Positions 8,495 through 17,265 of a stretch of 64,000 nucleotides of DNA are shown here, piece by piece. The notes beneath the pieces were generated by a model. It saw nothing but the letters and a program-made list of their open reading frames with translations, did no database searches and was not told the origin of the DNA. Each line of letters begins with the position of its first letter. Within the stretch, counting starts at the first letter, position 1. A program made the position numbers and the translations under genes. The stretch comes from Lysobacter sp. yr284 (lineage in GTDB: Bacteria; Pseudomonadota; Gammaproteobacteria; Xanthomonadales; Xanthomonadaceae): NCBI RefSeq assembly GCF_900107375.1, contig NZ_FNPT01000006.1:62001-126000 (forward strand), given 5' to 3'.

Positions 8495-9550
8495 TCAGTC
8501 GTTCGGGTTGTCGTTGCTGTCGAGCAATTCCTCGATCTGGCTCAACGTGCTCTCATCCTTGATCACCCGCTTGAGCCACACGTGCAGCGGCATCTCGCCC
8601 CAGCGCGCGGCCTTGTCGGCGAGGTAGGCGACCGGGCTGTGCGGCTCGGTGCGGCGGAAGAATTCGGCGACGCGGCGCAGCTGCGCGATCGCTTCGCGGC
8701 GCGAATCGATGACGCCCGGCGCCGACGGCGCCGGCCGCGCCGGCGCAGCGGAATCGTCCGCGGCCAGGACGCTGTCGAATATCTCGCCCGGCGCGCCCGG
8801 ATCGGCGGCGACGCCGTCGACCAGCACGCCGGCCTCGCGGGCGAAGCGGCGCGTGGTCTCGACGAGGTGGTCGAGCTGGTCGCGGACCTGGGCGAAGCTG
8901 GGGCCTTCGTGGGCCAGCCGCGCATCGACGGCGCGTTCGAGTTCGCGCAGCGCTTCGCGGCAGTCGGGCACGCTTTCCACCAGCTTCTGGTAGTACTCGC
9001 GCGGGGTGGCGCGCCGCGCGGTGTCGATCTGCTCGACGGTCGGGCCGGGATTGTGTTCGGCGTTGCGGCGCGCATGCGCCAGTTCGATGTCGGCGATGCT
9101 GAAACGCTCCTGCGCCGACTGGATCAGCGGCAGGCGCCTCGACCATTTGGTCGAATGCTCCAGCAGCCACACCAGGTTGCCGATGCGCTGCTCCTGGTCG
9201 CCGTCTTCGGCCTGCGGATGGATGTCGTCCCAGAAGCGCTCGCACAGCGCCGCGGTGAGCCGGTAGCCCTGGGCCAGGCCGGCGAAGCCGTGGATCTGGG
9301 TCTGGCTCTCGGTCCACCACGACGCCAGGCGCAGGTCCTTGCTGCGGGTCTTCAGCAGTTCGGTCGAGCGGGCCGCCACCGTCTGCCAGTCGGCGACCTT
9401 GAGGTCGGTGATCCACTCGCCCTGTTCCAGCGAGGGGTCGTCGGCGCGACGGGCTTCCTGGATGGCGTCGTAGTCGACCGAGAACGAGAGGTCGGCGCCG
9501 GAGGGCGCCTCATCGGAAATAGGCGCGAGCAGCTGTTCCAGATCCTGCAT
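8495..9550 (-). CDS. tssA: T6SS baseplate/tail initiation protein TssA (ImpA family)
   Basis: This encodes 351 aa, the length of short-form TssA1-type proteins. The N-terminal ImpA domain opens MQDLEQLLAPISDEAPSGADL and includes the conserved WWTESQTQIHGFAGL and WDDIHPQAEDGDQEQR segments. The C-terminal part contains EFFRRTEPHSPVAYLADKAARW, which matches the conserved end of this subgroup. TssA caps or primes the baseplate and coordinates sheath and tube polymerisation. It stands alone on the minus strand, divergent from vgrG1, with a 298-bp shared upstream region. Confidence 0.92.
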   Translation of the reverse strand: MQDLEQLLAPISDEAPSGADLSFSVDYDAIQEARRADDPSLEQGEWITDLKVADWQTVAARSTELLKTRSKDLRLASWWTESQTQIHGFAGLAQGYRLTAALCERFWDDIHPQAEDGDQEQRIGNLVWLLEHSTKWSRRLPLIQSAQERFSIADIELAHARRNAEHNPGPTVEQIDTARRATPREYYQKLVESVPDCREALRELERAVDARLAHEGPSFAQVRDQLDHLVETTRRFAREAGVLVDGVAADPGAPGEIFDSVLAADDSAAPARPAPSAPGVIDSRREAIAQLRRVAEFFRRTEPHSPVAYLADKAARWGEMPLHVWLKRVIKDESTLSQIEELLDSNDNPND

Positions 9551-9735
9551 GGCAGTCCATTGAGTGCGGGAAAGGGCGTTGTGGCCTACAGGATGCCACT
9601 TCGGTCGCTGTGGCGGGTACTGGCTGTCCCGGTACCTGCGGCGGCGCCGTCGCGACGAAACTTAATGGGGCGTAATACCGCAATCGGTCGCGATTCCAGC
9701 GTTTCCGTGCGACGCGTGGGGGCGCCCTGCGGGAC

Positions 9736-9763
9736 TTCACCGCCGCCCCGGTTTGGATACACT
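9736..9763 (+). promoter_or_regulatory. Possible promoter for the vgrG1 cassette
   Basis: TTCACC (9736-9741), a 16-bp spacer and TACACT (9758-9763) lie about 85 bp upstream of vgrG1 in the gap divergent to tssA. Both boxes match consensus only partly. Confidence 0.3.
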
Positions 9764-9848
9764 GGGCCTGCGGAAAAGGCCGCCATGGAGGCGGCCTGCG
9801 AGGCTGGCACGGATCGTCACGGCCGTGCGCGCGCAAGGAGGAACGGGC

Positions 9849-12800
9849 GTGAGCAGCGAAGGAATGCAACAGATTCTGGCGGGACTGTCCCGCTTCATCG
9901 GCGCGCAGCGCTTGTACACGCTGGACTTGCCGCAAGACGAGGGCATCGGCGAAGACTGGGCGGTGGAACGCTGGCAGGGCTGGGAAGCCTTGTCGGGCGG
10001 CTTCGAATGGTGGATCGACGTGTTGTCGGTCGATGCGCACCGCTCGCTCGAGGCGTTTCTCGGACGTCGCGCGACGCTCGCCACCCGGTTGGCCGACGGC
10101 GGCCGCGCGCTGCGCTCGGGCCTGGTCCGCGAAGCGCAGTGCCTGGGCAGCGAAGGCGGCCTGGCGCGTTATCGCTTGTGCCTGGTGCCGTGGACCTGGC
10201 TGCTGAGCCAGGGCCGGCACAGCCGCGTGTACCAGGACAAGACCGTCGGCCAGATCGTCGAAGCGGTGTTCGCCGCGTATGCGCCGCTGGCGGCGTGGCA
10301 ATGGAGCGAGGAAGCCGGGCCGTTCCTGGCCGCCGCTCGCGCGCGCAGCTACTGCGTGCAGTACCGCGAGACCGATGCCGCCTTCGTCGACCGCTTGCTG
10401 GCCGAGGAAGGCCTGGGCTGGCGCGTCGAAGAGGCGCAGGACGCGCCCGGCGGCCATCGCATGGTGCTGTTCGCGCAGAGCGGGCAAAGCCCGCAGGAAG
10501 CCAGCGACGCGGCCTACGGCGCGACCCGCTTCCATCGCAGCGACACCACCGAGGACAGCGACACCGTGCAGGGCTTCGGCGCGGTGCGGCGCATCGCCTC
10601 GACCGAACTGACCGTGCTCAGCGGCGACTACAAGGGCCTGCAGACCCAGGTCGCGAACGTGCCGCTGGGCCAGGGCGGCGAGTCGGCGGCGCGGCTGGAG
10701 GTCTACGACCCGGTCGGCCTGTATGCCTTCGCCGATCGCACCGAAGCCGAGCGCTACGCCGGCCTGCTGGCGCAGGCGCGGGCGTCCGAGCGCACGCTGT
10801 GGCTGGGTCGCGGCACCGTGCGCACTTTCCGCAGCGGCACCTGGTTCGCGCTCACCGGCGCGCCGCAGGCCGAGGCCGATGCGCCCGCCGAGGCGCTGCT
10901 GGTGGCGGTGCAGCACGCCGGCGTCAACAACCTGCCCAAGAGCATCGGCGAGGCCGTCAGCGCGCGTTTCGGCGCCGCCCCGCAGGTGCCGTTGCGCGAT
11001 TTGCCGGGCGCGTCCGACGCGGCCTGGGAGGCCGTTCTGGCGCGTGCCGAACGCGTCGGCTACGCCAACAGCTTCGTCGCCGTCCCGCGCGACCAGGCCT
11101 GGCGGCCGGTGCTGCATGACGGCACCGGCGCGCGCCTGAACCCGCGCCCGACCGCGCCGGGCTACCAGACCGCGATCGTGGTCGGTCCCGACGGCGCGAC
11201 CCAGGCGCAGGGCACGCATGAACTGCATTGCGATGCGCTGGGGCGGCTGCGGGTCAAGTTCCATTTCCAGCAGGCCGGCGGCGACGCCGAATCCAATCAC
11301 AGCTGCTGGCTGCGGGTGGCCCAGCGCTACGCCGGCCCCGGCGTCGGCACCCAGTTCCTGCCGCGGATCGGCCAGGAAGTGCTGGTGGCCTTCCTCGACG
11401 GCGACATCGACCGGCCGCTGATCGTCGGCGCGCTCTACAACGGCCAGGGCGACGCGGGCGTGCTGGCGACGCCGGGCGCGGGCACCCAGGACGCCGACGG
11501 CGCCGCCTACGCGCAGGCCAGCGACCATGGCCCCAGCGCCCAGGCCAACCGCGCCGGCGGCCACGCGCCGGCCTGGCACGGCATGAGCCAGGACGCCGCC
11601 GGCCACCGCAACGCCGCCGCGCTGGTGGGCATCAAGTCCAAGGAGTTCGGCGGCGGCGGCCACAACCGCCTGGTGTTCGACGACAGCGACCGGCAACTGC
11701 GCCTGCAACTGGCGACCACCCAGGCCGCGACCCAGCTCAACCTCGGCCACCTGATCCACCAGGCCGACAACTACCGCGGCAGCTTCCGCGGCGAAGGCTT
11801 CGAACTGCGCACCGACCAATGGGGCGCGGTGCGCGCGCAGGCCGGCCTGTGGATCAGCGCCTACGACATCAACGGCGAGACGCCGGCCGGCGAAACCATC
11901 GCGGCGACCGCGCTGCTCACCCAGGCCAGCCAACTCGGCGAAGTCCTGTCCAAGGTCGCCGGCACCCACCAGACGGCGAAGCTGGCGGCTCATGAGGGCG
12001 TGATCAAGGCGAACCAATCGGGCCTGATCGGCGACCAGCCGCCGCTGCGCGCGCTGCTGACCAGCGCCAAGACCACCGTCGGCGGCGAAGCCTTCGACGA
12101 CGCGCTGGACCAGGCGCCGCAGCGCAAGTCCGATGCGGGCCAGGGCAAGGTCCCGCACAGCGGCGACGCCCTGCTCGGCCTGGCCGCGCCGGCCGGGATC
12201 GGCTACATCGCCGGCCAGAGCCTGCAGTGGGCGGCCGGCGAGACCCTGACCCTGGCCAGCGGTGCGTCCACCAACGCCGCGATCGCCAAAGACCTGCGCA
12301 TCCACACCGGCCAGGCGATCGGCTGGCTGGCCAACGCCGTCGAAGGCGCCAGCGCCGGCAACGACCCCGCGCTGAGCCTGGTCGCCGCCAACGGCAAGCT
12401 CGAATTCGAAGCCCAGCACGACCGCTTCGAACTGCAATCGCGCGACCAGCTCAAGATCGTCTCGGCCAACGCCGAAGTCGAACTGGCCGCCGGCAAGACC
12501 GTGCACCTGGCCACCGCCGGCGGCGCCAGCCTGACCATCGAGGGCGGCGACATCGTGATCAACTGCCCCGGGACGATCACGGTGCATGCGGCGAAGAAGT
12601 CGTTCGTGGGGCCGGCGCAGTTGAGCTATCCCCTGCCCGTATATCCCAACGCTGAACTGGAGCCCATCGCGTTCGGATTGAAGCTGCTGGACATTCCCGG
12701 CGCCCACGGCATCGCCCCGACGGGACAGGCCTGGGACATCGTGATCGTCGACGGCCAGGCCGGTCAGCCGGGCAGGAATGGCGGCGTCAACGCTCTCGTG

Positions 12801-13142
12801 TTCGCCAAGGAGCATTGGGAGGAGACCCTATTCTCCGGCACCATCGGCGGCGATGGAAAGATCGAACTCGATGAGGCGCAGCAACAGCAACTGCACCAGC
12901 GCGCAGCCTCATCCGCGGGGCGTGTGTGGCTCGTCAGCGGCCTGACCGCGATGCCGCTGACGCCGACCCGCTGGAGCACGTCGCCGGAGCAGCACAACGC
13001 CAAACGCATCCTCGATGCGCTGAACTTCGCCGGCGACGGACGCGGCATGGACGCTTTACGCGAAGACTTCCTCGGCGAGATGGCGGCGCACGACGCCGAC
13101 ACAGCCTCGTTGTTCAAGCGCAAGCCGGAAGTGGACGTCTGA
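9849..13142 (+). CDS. vgrG: VgrG spike protein with C-terminal extension (vgrG1)
   Basis: This encodes 1,097 aa from a GTG preceded by AAGGAGGAAC. The gp27-like part includes the conserved YCVQYRETDAAFVDRLLAEEG block, the gp5/OB-fold part includes GVGTQFLPRIGQEVLVAFL and DRPLIVGALYNGQG, and a DUF2345 beta-helix follows. About 180 residues beyond the usual TIEGGDIVINCPGTITVHAA end contain a beta-rich domain (LELPxxF-type region with DIVIVDGQAGQPG). This extra domain probably docks the cargo encoded directly downstream, a Tle5-like phospholipase. VgrG forms the puncturing trimer at the tip of the Hcp tube. The gap to the phospholipase gene is 30 bp. Confidence 0.95.
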   Translation: MSSEGMQQILAGLSRFIGAQRLYTLDLPQDEGIGEDWAVERWQGWEALSGGFEWWIDVLSVDAHRSLEAFLGRRATLATRLADGGRALRSGLVREAQCLGSEGGLARYRLCLVPWTWLLSQGRHSRVYQDKTVGQIVEAVFAAYAPLAAWQWSEEAGPFLAAARARSYCVQYRETDAAFVDRLLAEEGLGWRVEEAQDAPGGHRMVLFAQSGQSPQEASDAAYGATRFHRSDTTEDSDTVQGFGAVRRIASTELTVLSGDYKGLQTQVANVPLGQGGESAARLEVYDPVGLYAFADRTEAERYAGLLAQARASERTLWLGRGTVRTFRSGTWFALTGAPQAEADAPAEALLVAVQHAGVNNLPKSIGEAVSARFGAAPQVPLRDLPGASDAAWEAVLARAERVGYANSFVAVPRDQAWRPVLHDGTGARLNPRPTAPGYQTAIVVGPDGATQAQGTHELHCDALGRLRVKFHFQQAGGDAESNHSCWLRVAQRYAGPGVGTQFLPRIGQEVLVAFLDGDIDRPLIVGALYNGQGDAGVLATPGAGTQDADGAAYAQASDHGPSAQANRAGGHAPAWHGMSQDAAGHRNAAALVGIKSKEFGGGGHNRLVFDDSDRQLRLQLATTQAATQLNLGHLIHQADNYRGSFRGEGFELRTDQWGAVRAQAGLWISAYDINGETPAGETIAATALLTQASQLGEVLSKVAGTHQTAKLAAHEGVIKANQSGLIGDQPPLRALLTSAKTTVGGEAFDDALDQAPQRKSDAGQGKVPHSGDALLGLAAPAGIGYIAGQSLQWAAGETLTLASGASTNAAIAKDLRIHTGQAIGWLANAVEGASAGNDPALSLVAANGKLEFEAQHDRFELQSRDQLKIVSANAEVELAAGKTVHLATAGGASLTIEGGDIVINCPGTITVHAAKKSFVGPAQLSYPLPVYPNAELEPIAFGLKLLDIPGAHGIAPTGQAWDIVIVDGQAGQPGRNGGVNALVFAKEHWEETLFSGTIGGDGKIELDEAQQQQLHQRAASSAGRVWLVSGLTAMPLTPTRWSTSPEQHNAKRILDALNFAGDGRGMDALREDFLGEMAAHDADTASLFKRKPEVDV

Positions 13143-13172
13143 CCGAAATCGCAAAGCATAAAAGGGACGACA

Positions 13173-15458
13173 ATGCCTTACGATCGCTATACCGCCCTGT
13201 TGGCGCCGGACACCGTCGCGGCGGTCACCAACCAGTACTTCGATCTCGAAAAGCCGTATGCGTTTCCGCGCTACGGCAACGAGTGCACCGGCTATGTGAC
13301 CGGCAAGGACTACATGAAGGCGGTCGCCGACGCGATCCGCGCGGCGAAGAAATTCATTTTCATCACCGGCTGGCAGCTCGACTCGGACGTCGAACTGGAC
13401 CAGCGCGGCGCGGCGGGGCATCCCGGCCGGTTGACCGAACTGCTCGCCGACGCCATGGCTCGCGGTGTGCACGTGCGGGTGATGCTCTACGACTCGATCA
13501 ACCTGGTACTGGAAACGGTCGATACCCACGAAGAAGCGACGCGTACCCGATTCGACAGCCTGGCCACGGGCAAAGGCTCGATGAAGGTCATGCTGCAGAA
13601 CCCCAATACCGGCCGCGGCGTGGCCAAGTGGGGATCCAATGATTCCAACACCTATTTCTCGCATCACCAGAAAACCGTCATCGTCGACGGCTCGGTCGCC
13701 TTCGTCGGCGGAATCGACCTCGCCTACGGCCGCTGGGACGACAACACTTTCAACGTGGTCGTCGATCCGGCCATACACGTCCTCAACGACGCCTACAACG
13801 GCCAGGTGACGCGCGGTCGGAAAATGACTGCGGCGGAGACGAAGCTGACCGAGTGGGCCGGGAAGCGGCCAGGCTTCATGCGGCCTGCCAACAACCGGGT
13901 TCTCGATGAACGCTGCCAGCCGCGCCAGCCCTGGCAGGACATCGCGGTGCGCATCAAGGGACCGGCCGCATTCGACGTTTTCGCCAACTTCGTCCTGCGC
14001 TGGAACAGTTTCGCCGGCGTGGGAACCAACTGGATGGACGGGGCGCTGACCAAGGGCTGGTTCGACAAGCTCGGCGGCCCCGATACCCTGGTCGACCCGC
14101 TGCTCAAGGGCGCCGGCTCCAACACGGTGCAGATCTGCCGATCCGCGTCGAGCAAGCAGCTCAAGGACGAGTTGGGCATCTGGCGCAACGGTAGCTACAT
14201 CACCGACGACTGGAAGAAGTCCAACAGCAAGCGCCGCGACATCCTGATCAAGGCGCGCGAAGCCTGGGTCGGGGAGCACCAGACCAGCATCCGCGATGCG
14301 ATGATCAACTGCATCCGCTCGGCGCAGGGCTACATCTACATCGAGAACCAGTTCTTCGTCTCCGATTGCGGCGCCGACGAAAAACTGACCAAGGGGCCGG
14401 CCAACAACCAGATCGTGCACGAACTGACCGAAGCGGTGCGGCGCGCGATCAATGCCAACCGCGCGTTCCATATCTGGCTGGTCCTGCCCGAGCATCCGGA
14501 AGGCTTGCTGGAGGACGAGGCGACTTCGTCGCAAGCATGGTGGGCGCTGCAGAGCGCGCGGCGCGGGCAGCACGCGTTGATTCGCAACATCACCATGTAT
14601 CTGATCTTCAAGAAGTACAAGGACGAAGGCAAGCCGATGCCGGTGCGCCAGGCCTGGGGATACGACGCGCTGGCCAAGGAGCTGGGCCTGGAAAACAAGT
14701 GGCGCGACTATGTCACGGTGTTGAACCTGCGCAACTTCGGCCAGACCAACGGCCTGGTGATGACGGAAATGGTCTACATCCATTCCAAGCTGATGATCGT
14801 CGACGACGCGGTGGCGATCATCGGCAGCGCCAACATCAACGATCGTAGCCTCAACGGCAACGGCGACACCGAGCTTGCCGCGGTCATCGTCGACGACAGC
14901 GGCGCCGCCATGACCGACGTCGGGCAGGGCCTGCGCATCGTTACCCGAAAGTTCGCCCGAGACCTGCGGATCAAGGTCTGGAAAAAGCACTTCGGGATGA
15001 GCGTCGAGGGCACCTCGACCGGAGTCAAGAAGCAGGGGCTGCCCGCAGGCATCAACCTCGAGCGACCGCTGGAAAAGGCTTCGATCAAGGCCCTGCGGGA
15101 GCTGGCTATCGGCAACCGCAGGATCTACGACCAAGTGTTCTTGCACACGCCGAGGGACTCGTTCGGGACCTTGGCAGAAGGGCGCAGGCACTACAAACGC
15201 AACGGCAAGCTCGATCTGACCTGGACGCCGCCGCTGGATCCCGACTACATGTCCGGCGGCAAGCACAACGTCGCCAAGGCTACGGCTGAGTTGGCCAAGA
15301 TCAAGGGGTTCTTCGTCGAAATGCCGCTGCAATGGGGCAGCAAGGAACTCAAGACGCCGCCGCCGCCGCTGGGCGCCAGCACCATGATCGCGCGCAACGA
15401 GGAGCCGACCACGCCGCCGGAGGTTTCGGATACGATCGGCGTCACCGAACAAGTCTGA
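13173..15458 (+). CDS. Tle5-type phospholipase D, T6SS antibacterial effector
   Basis: This encodes 761 aa, close to PldA/PldB-type Tle5 effectors. Two HKD motifs are present: HHQKTVIVD near residues 164-172, and HSKLMIVDD near 537-545 followed by GSANINDRS. Both halves keep the dual-lobed PLD layout. Tle5 enzymes hydrolyse phosphatidylethanolamine in the target periplasm and have no Sec signal, consistent with the N-terminus here. The gene directly follows vgrG1, the usual genetic link between a cargo effector and its spike. The family and the linkage are firm; substrate preference is inferred. Confidence 0.93.
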   Translation: MPYDRYTALLAPDTVAAVTNQYFDLEKPYAFPRYGNECTGYVTGKDYMKAVADAIRAAKKFIFITGWQLDSDVELDQRGAAGHPGRLTELLADAMARGVHVRVMLYDSINLVLETVDTHEEATRTRFDSLATGKGSMKVMLQNPNTGRGVAKWGSNDSNTYFSHHQKTVIVDGSVAFVGGIDLAYGRWDDNTFNVVVDPAIHVLNDAYNGQVTRGRKMTAAETKLTEWAGKRPGFMRPANNRVLDERCQPRQPWQDIAVRIKGPAAFDVFANFVLRWNSFAGVGTNWMDGALTKGWFDKLGGPDTLVDPLLKGAGSNTVQICRSASSKQLKDELGIWRNGSYITDDWKKSNSKRRDILIKAREAWVGEHQTSIRDAMINCIRSAQGYIYIENQFFVSDCGADEKLTKGPANNQIVHELTEAVRRAINANRAFHIWLVLPEHPEGLLEDEATSSQAWWALQSARRGQHALIRNITMYLIFKKYKDEGKPMPVRQAWGYDALAKELGLENKWRDYVTVLNLRNFGQTNGLVMTEMVYIHSKLMIVDDAVAIIGSANINDRSLNGNGDTELAAVIVDDSGAAMTDVGQGLRIVTRKFARDLRIKVWKKHFGMSVEGTSTGVKKQGLPAGINLERPLEKASIKALRELAIGNRRIYDQVFLHTPRDSFGTLAEGRRHYKRNGKLDLTWTPPLDPDYMSGGKHNVAKATAELAKIKGFFVEMPLQWGSKELKTPPPPLGASTMIARNEEPTTPPEVSDTIGVTEQV

Positions 15459-15481
15459 CGGAACCGATCCGAAGCCCGGCC

Positions 15482-15811
15482 ATGGAAACGTTCACCTCGC
15501 TGTTTTTCGCCTTCACCGGAGCGTTGAACTTCGTGCGGTATGGGTTGTGGGCGTTGTTCCCGCTGGGCACGGTGATCCTGCTGTTCGCGCGCTTAGCCAA
15601 GTCGCCGCCGGATTACGCGCTGTCCAACGCGGTGTGGTGGGCCAGCGTAGTGTTCCTGGCCGTGGTCGGCTCGGTTCTGGCGCTCGGTATCGCGGCGATC
15701 GGCAAGGACCGAAATTTCGCCTACCCGGTGTTCCAATTGCTGTTCGTCGCCGGGCCGGCGTTGCTGGCGTGCCTGGTCTCGATGTTCCTGCGGCCGCCGG
15801 CGCTTAGCTGA
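15482..15811 (+). CDS. Small three-helix inner-membrane protein, possible immunity factor
   Basis: This encodes 109 aa. Three hydrophobic segments are visible (about 15-36, 52-75 and 83-104), with short charged loops. It starts 23 bp after the Tle5 gene on the same strand, so it is probably co-transcribed. No family is recognised. Known Tle5 immunity proteins are periplasmic and often carry Sel1 repeats, and this protein does not look like one. It could be an unrelated membrane immunity protein or a membrane partner of the next gene. Confidence 0.6.
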   Translation: METFTSLFFAFTGALNFVRYGLWALFPLGTVILLFARLAKSPPDYALSNAVWWASVVFLAVVGSVLALGIAAIGKDRNFAYPVFQLLFVAGPALLACLVSMFLRPPALS

Positions 15812-15896
15812 GGGTCACGCCGGCCGCAGTGCGGACGGCTATGCTGGCTCGTGTTGCGACGATGTTCGTGCTTGCCTCAACCTGCGACCACAGATC

Positions 15897-16550
15897 ATGA
15901 AGCTGATGCTACGACTGATGACGGTTGTCCTGCTCTGGACCGCGGTGGCGGGAACGGCGTCCGCCGCGGTCACCCGCGCGGAGTTCGAAGAATGGCGCGC
16001 GCGCTTCGTCGAGGACTACCGCGCGGCCGCCCGGGCCGACGATCGCGGCGAGGGCGATGACTGGAGCGCGGCCAAGGCCTTTGCAGGTTCTCTGTGGCCC
16101 GATGGCATCGCCGATAACGCCCTCGACGAGTTGCATGCCAAACACACCTTATTCCCGCCCGAGCGCAAGAGCTATACGGCCCCAGCCGGTGTGTTGCTGG
16201 CCCAGGTCGTCCAGAACAGCGATTTCGCCGGCGACGGTGGCTCGGTTCCCGGCGCGACGCTGCACCCGAAGCTGGGGGGGCAGCCGGTTGAGATCGTCTA
16301 TACCAAGGCCTGGGATGACGGCGACCGGGTCGATGAGTTCTTGCGCAAGTCTTTCAAGCGCGGCGAGCTGAAAGCACCGGCAGTCGGCAAGCTGCAGCGC
16401 GACGCGTATCCGTTCCTGATCTTCCACCGGGTCGGCGGAAAGCTCTACCTGGCGGCGTTCTCGCGCGAGTTCCTCGAAATCGCCAATGCGGTCATGACGA
16501 TGCAGATCGCGTCGTATGCGCCCGTCGAGGCGCAAGCCGAGCGGGGCTGA
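15897..16550 (+). CDS. Periplasmic protein of unknown family, possible Tle5 immunity protein
   Basis: This encodes 217 aa. A Sec signal peptide (residues 1-23, AxA-type cleavage at ASA) is followed by a soluble mixed alpha/beta domain with no recognised motif. It lies third after vgrG1 and the phospholipase, on the same strand with an 85-bp gap. A periplasmic product is where protection against Tle5 is needed, so it is the best-placed immunity candidate, on position only. It converges with the minus-strand gene ending at 16591. Confidence 0.6.
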   Translation: MKLMLRLMTVVLLWTAVAGTASAAVTRAEFEEWRARFVEDYRAAARADDRGEGDDWSAAKAFAGSLWPDGIADNALDELHAKHTLFPPERKSYTAPAGVLLAQVVQNSDFAGDGGSVPGATLHPKLGGQPVEIVYTKAWDDGDRVDEFLRKSFKRGELKAPAVGKLQRDAYPFLIFHRVGGKLYLAAFSREFLEIANAVMTMQIASYAPVEAQAERG

Positions 16551-16590
16551 GCGCGCGACGAGGTTCGCCCGCCCCGGGGGCGATGGCGGC

Positions 16591-17265
16591 TCAGCCGCTT
16601 CCGGGAGCCGGCCTGCGTTGAGCCGGCGTCGCATCCGGGGCCGGTACCAGTGACTGCTCGGCGAGCGACTGAAGCTTGCGGCTCAACGATTCCACGGCGC
16701 GAAAATCGGGACCGCGTACATCGAAACAGAGGTTCTTGTAGATCCAGATCAAGGACCCGCCGGGTCCGGTCGTATCGAACTTGGCGGCCACGGTGCCCAG
16801 ATCGCGCGGCCCGGCGACATAGTTCAACTGGGTCCGCGTCGTGGCCGAGATCTTCGTGAGGAAGAATTCGGCGGCGGCGTCGAGGCTGCCGGTCTGGGCG
16901 ATCAGGATCGAGACTTGCGCGCCGTCGATCGTCCCGCCGAAGGTGAACTGCACGCTCTTGGCGCTCTCGACAGAGGCGACTTCGCGATCGCGCGAGTCGA
17001 TGTGCAGCGTCTCGATCGGCGCAGGGTCGTTACCCAGGTCGTCCCAGTTGCGGGCGACGACGGTGGTTCGGTCGGCGGTTCGCAGCTTTCGTTCCCAATC
17101 GACCGAAGCCTTGAACTCGCCGACCGCGGGAGAAGATTGGAAAGCCTTGCGGAAAGCGCTCAGTGCGGCGTCGTCGTTCATGGTGGACATTCCTGCTGGG
17201 TGAGCCTGGGCCTCGCCCGCGGCGATCAGCCCGGCGAGGAGGACCATCGGAATAAGGCGTTTCAT
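16591..17265 (-). CDS. Periplasmic partner of the transglutaminase-like effector (candidate immunity)
   Basis: This encodes 224 aa with a Sec signal peptide (about 1-21, ending EAQA-H). The mature part has alternating strands and helices and ends in a Pro/Ala-rich tail. No family is recognised. Its ATG overlaps the stop of the upstream effector gene in an ATGA junction, so the two are made in fixed ratio. Order (vgrG2, effector, this gene), coupling and periplasmic targeting all fit an immunity protein for an effector acting on the cell wall or in the periplasm. Confidence 0.65.
   Translation of the reverse strand: MKRLIPMVLLAGLIAAGEAQAHPAGMSTMNDDAALSAFRKAFQSSPAVGEFKASVDWERKLRTADRTTVVARNWDDLGNDPAPIETLHIDSRDREVASVESAKSVQFTFGGTIDGAQVSILIAQTGSLDAAAEFFLTKISATTRTQLNYVAGPRDLGTVAAKFDTTGPGGSLIWIYKNLCFDVRGPDFRAVESLSRKLQSLAEQSLVPAPDATPAQRRPAPGSG

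Noticed and set aside
9510-12815. A 1,101-codon minus-strand open frame opposite vgrG1
   Set aside because: Antisense shadow of vgrG1, with no recognisable domain and biased composition.
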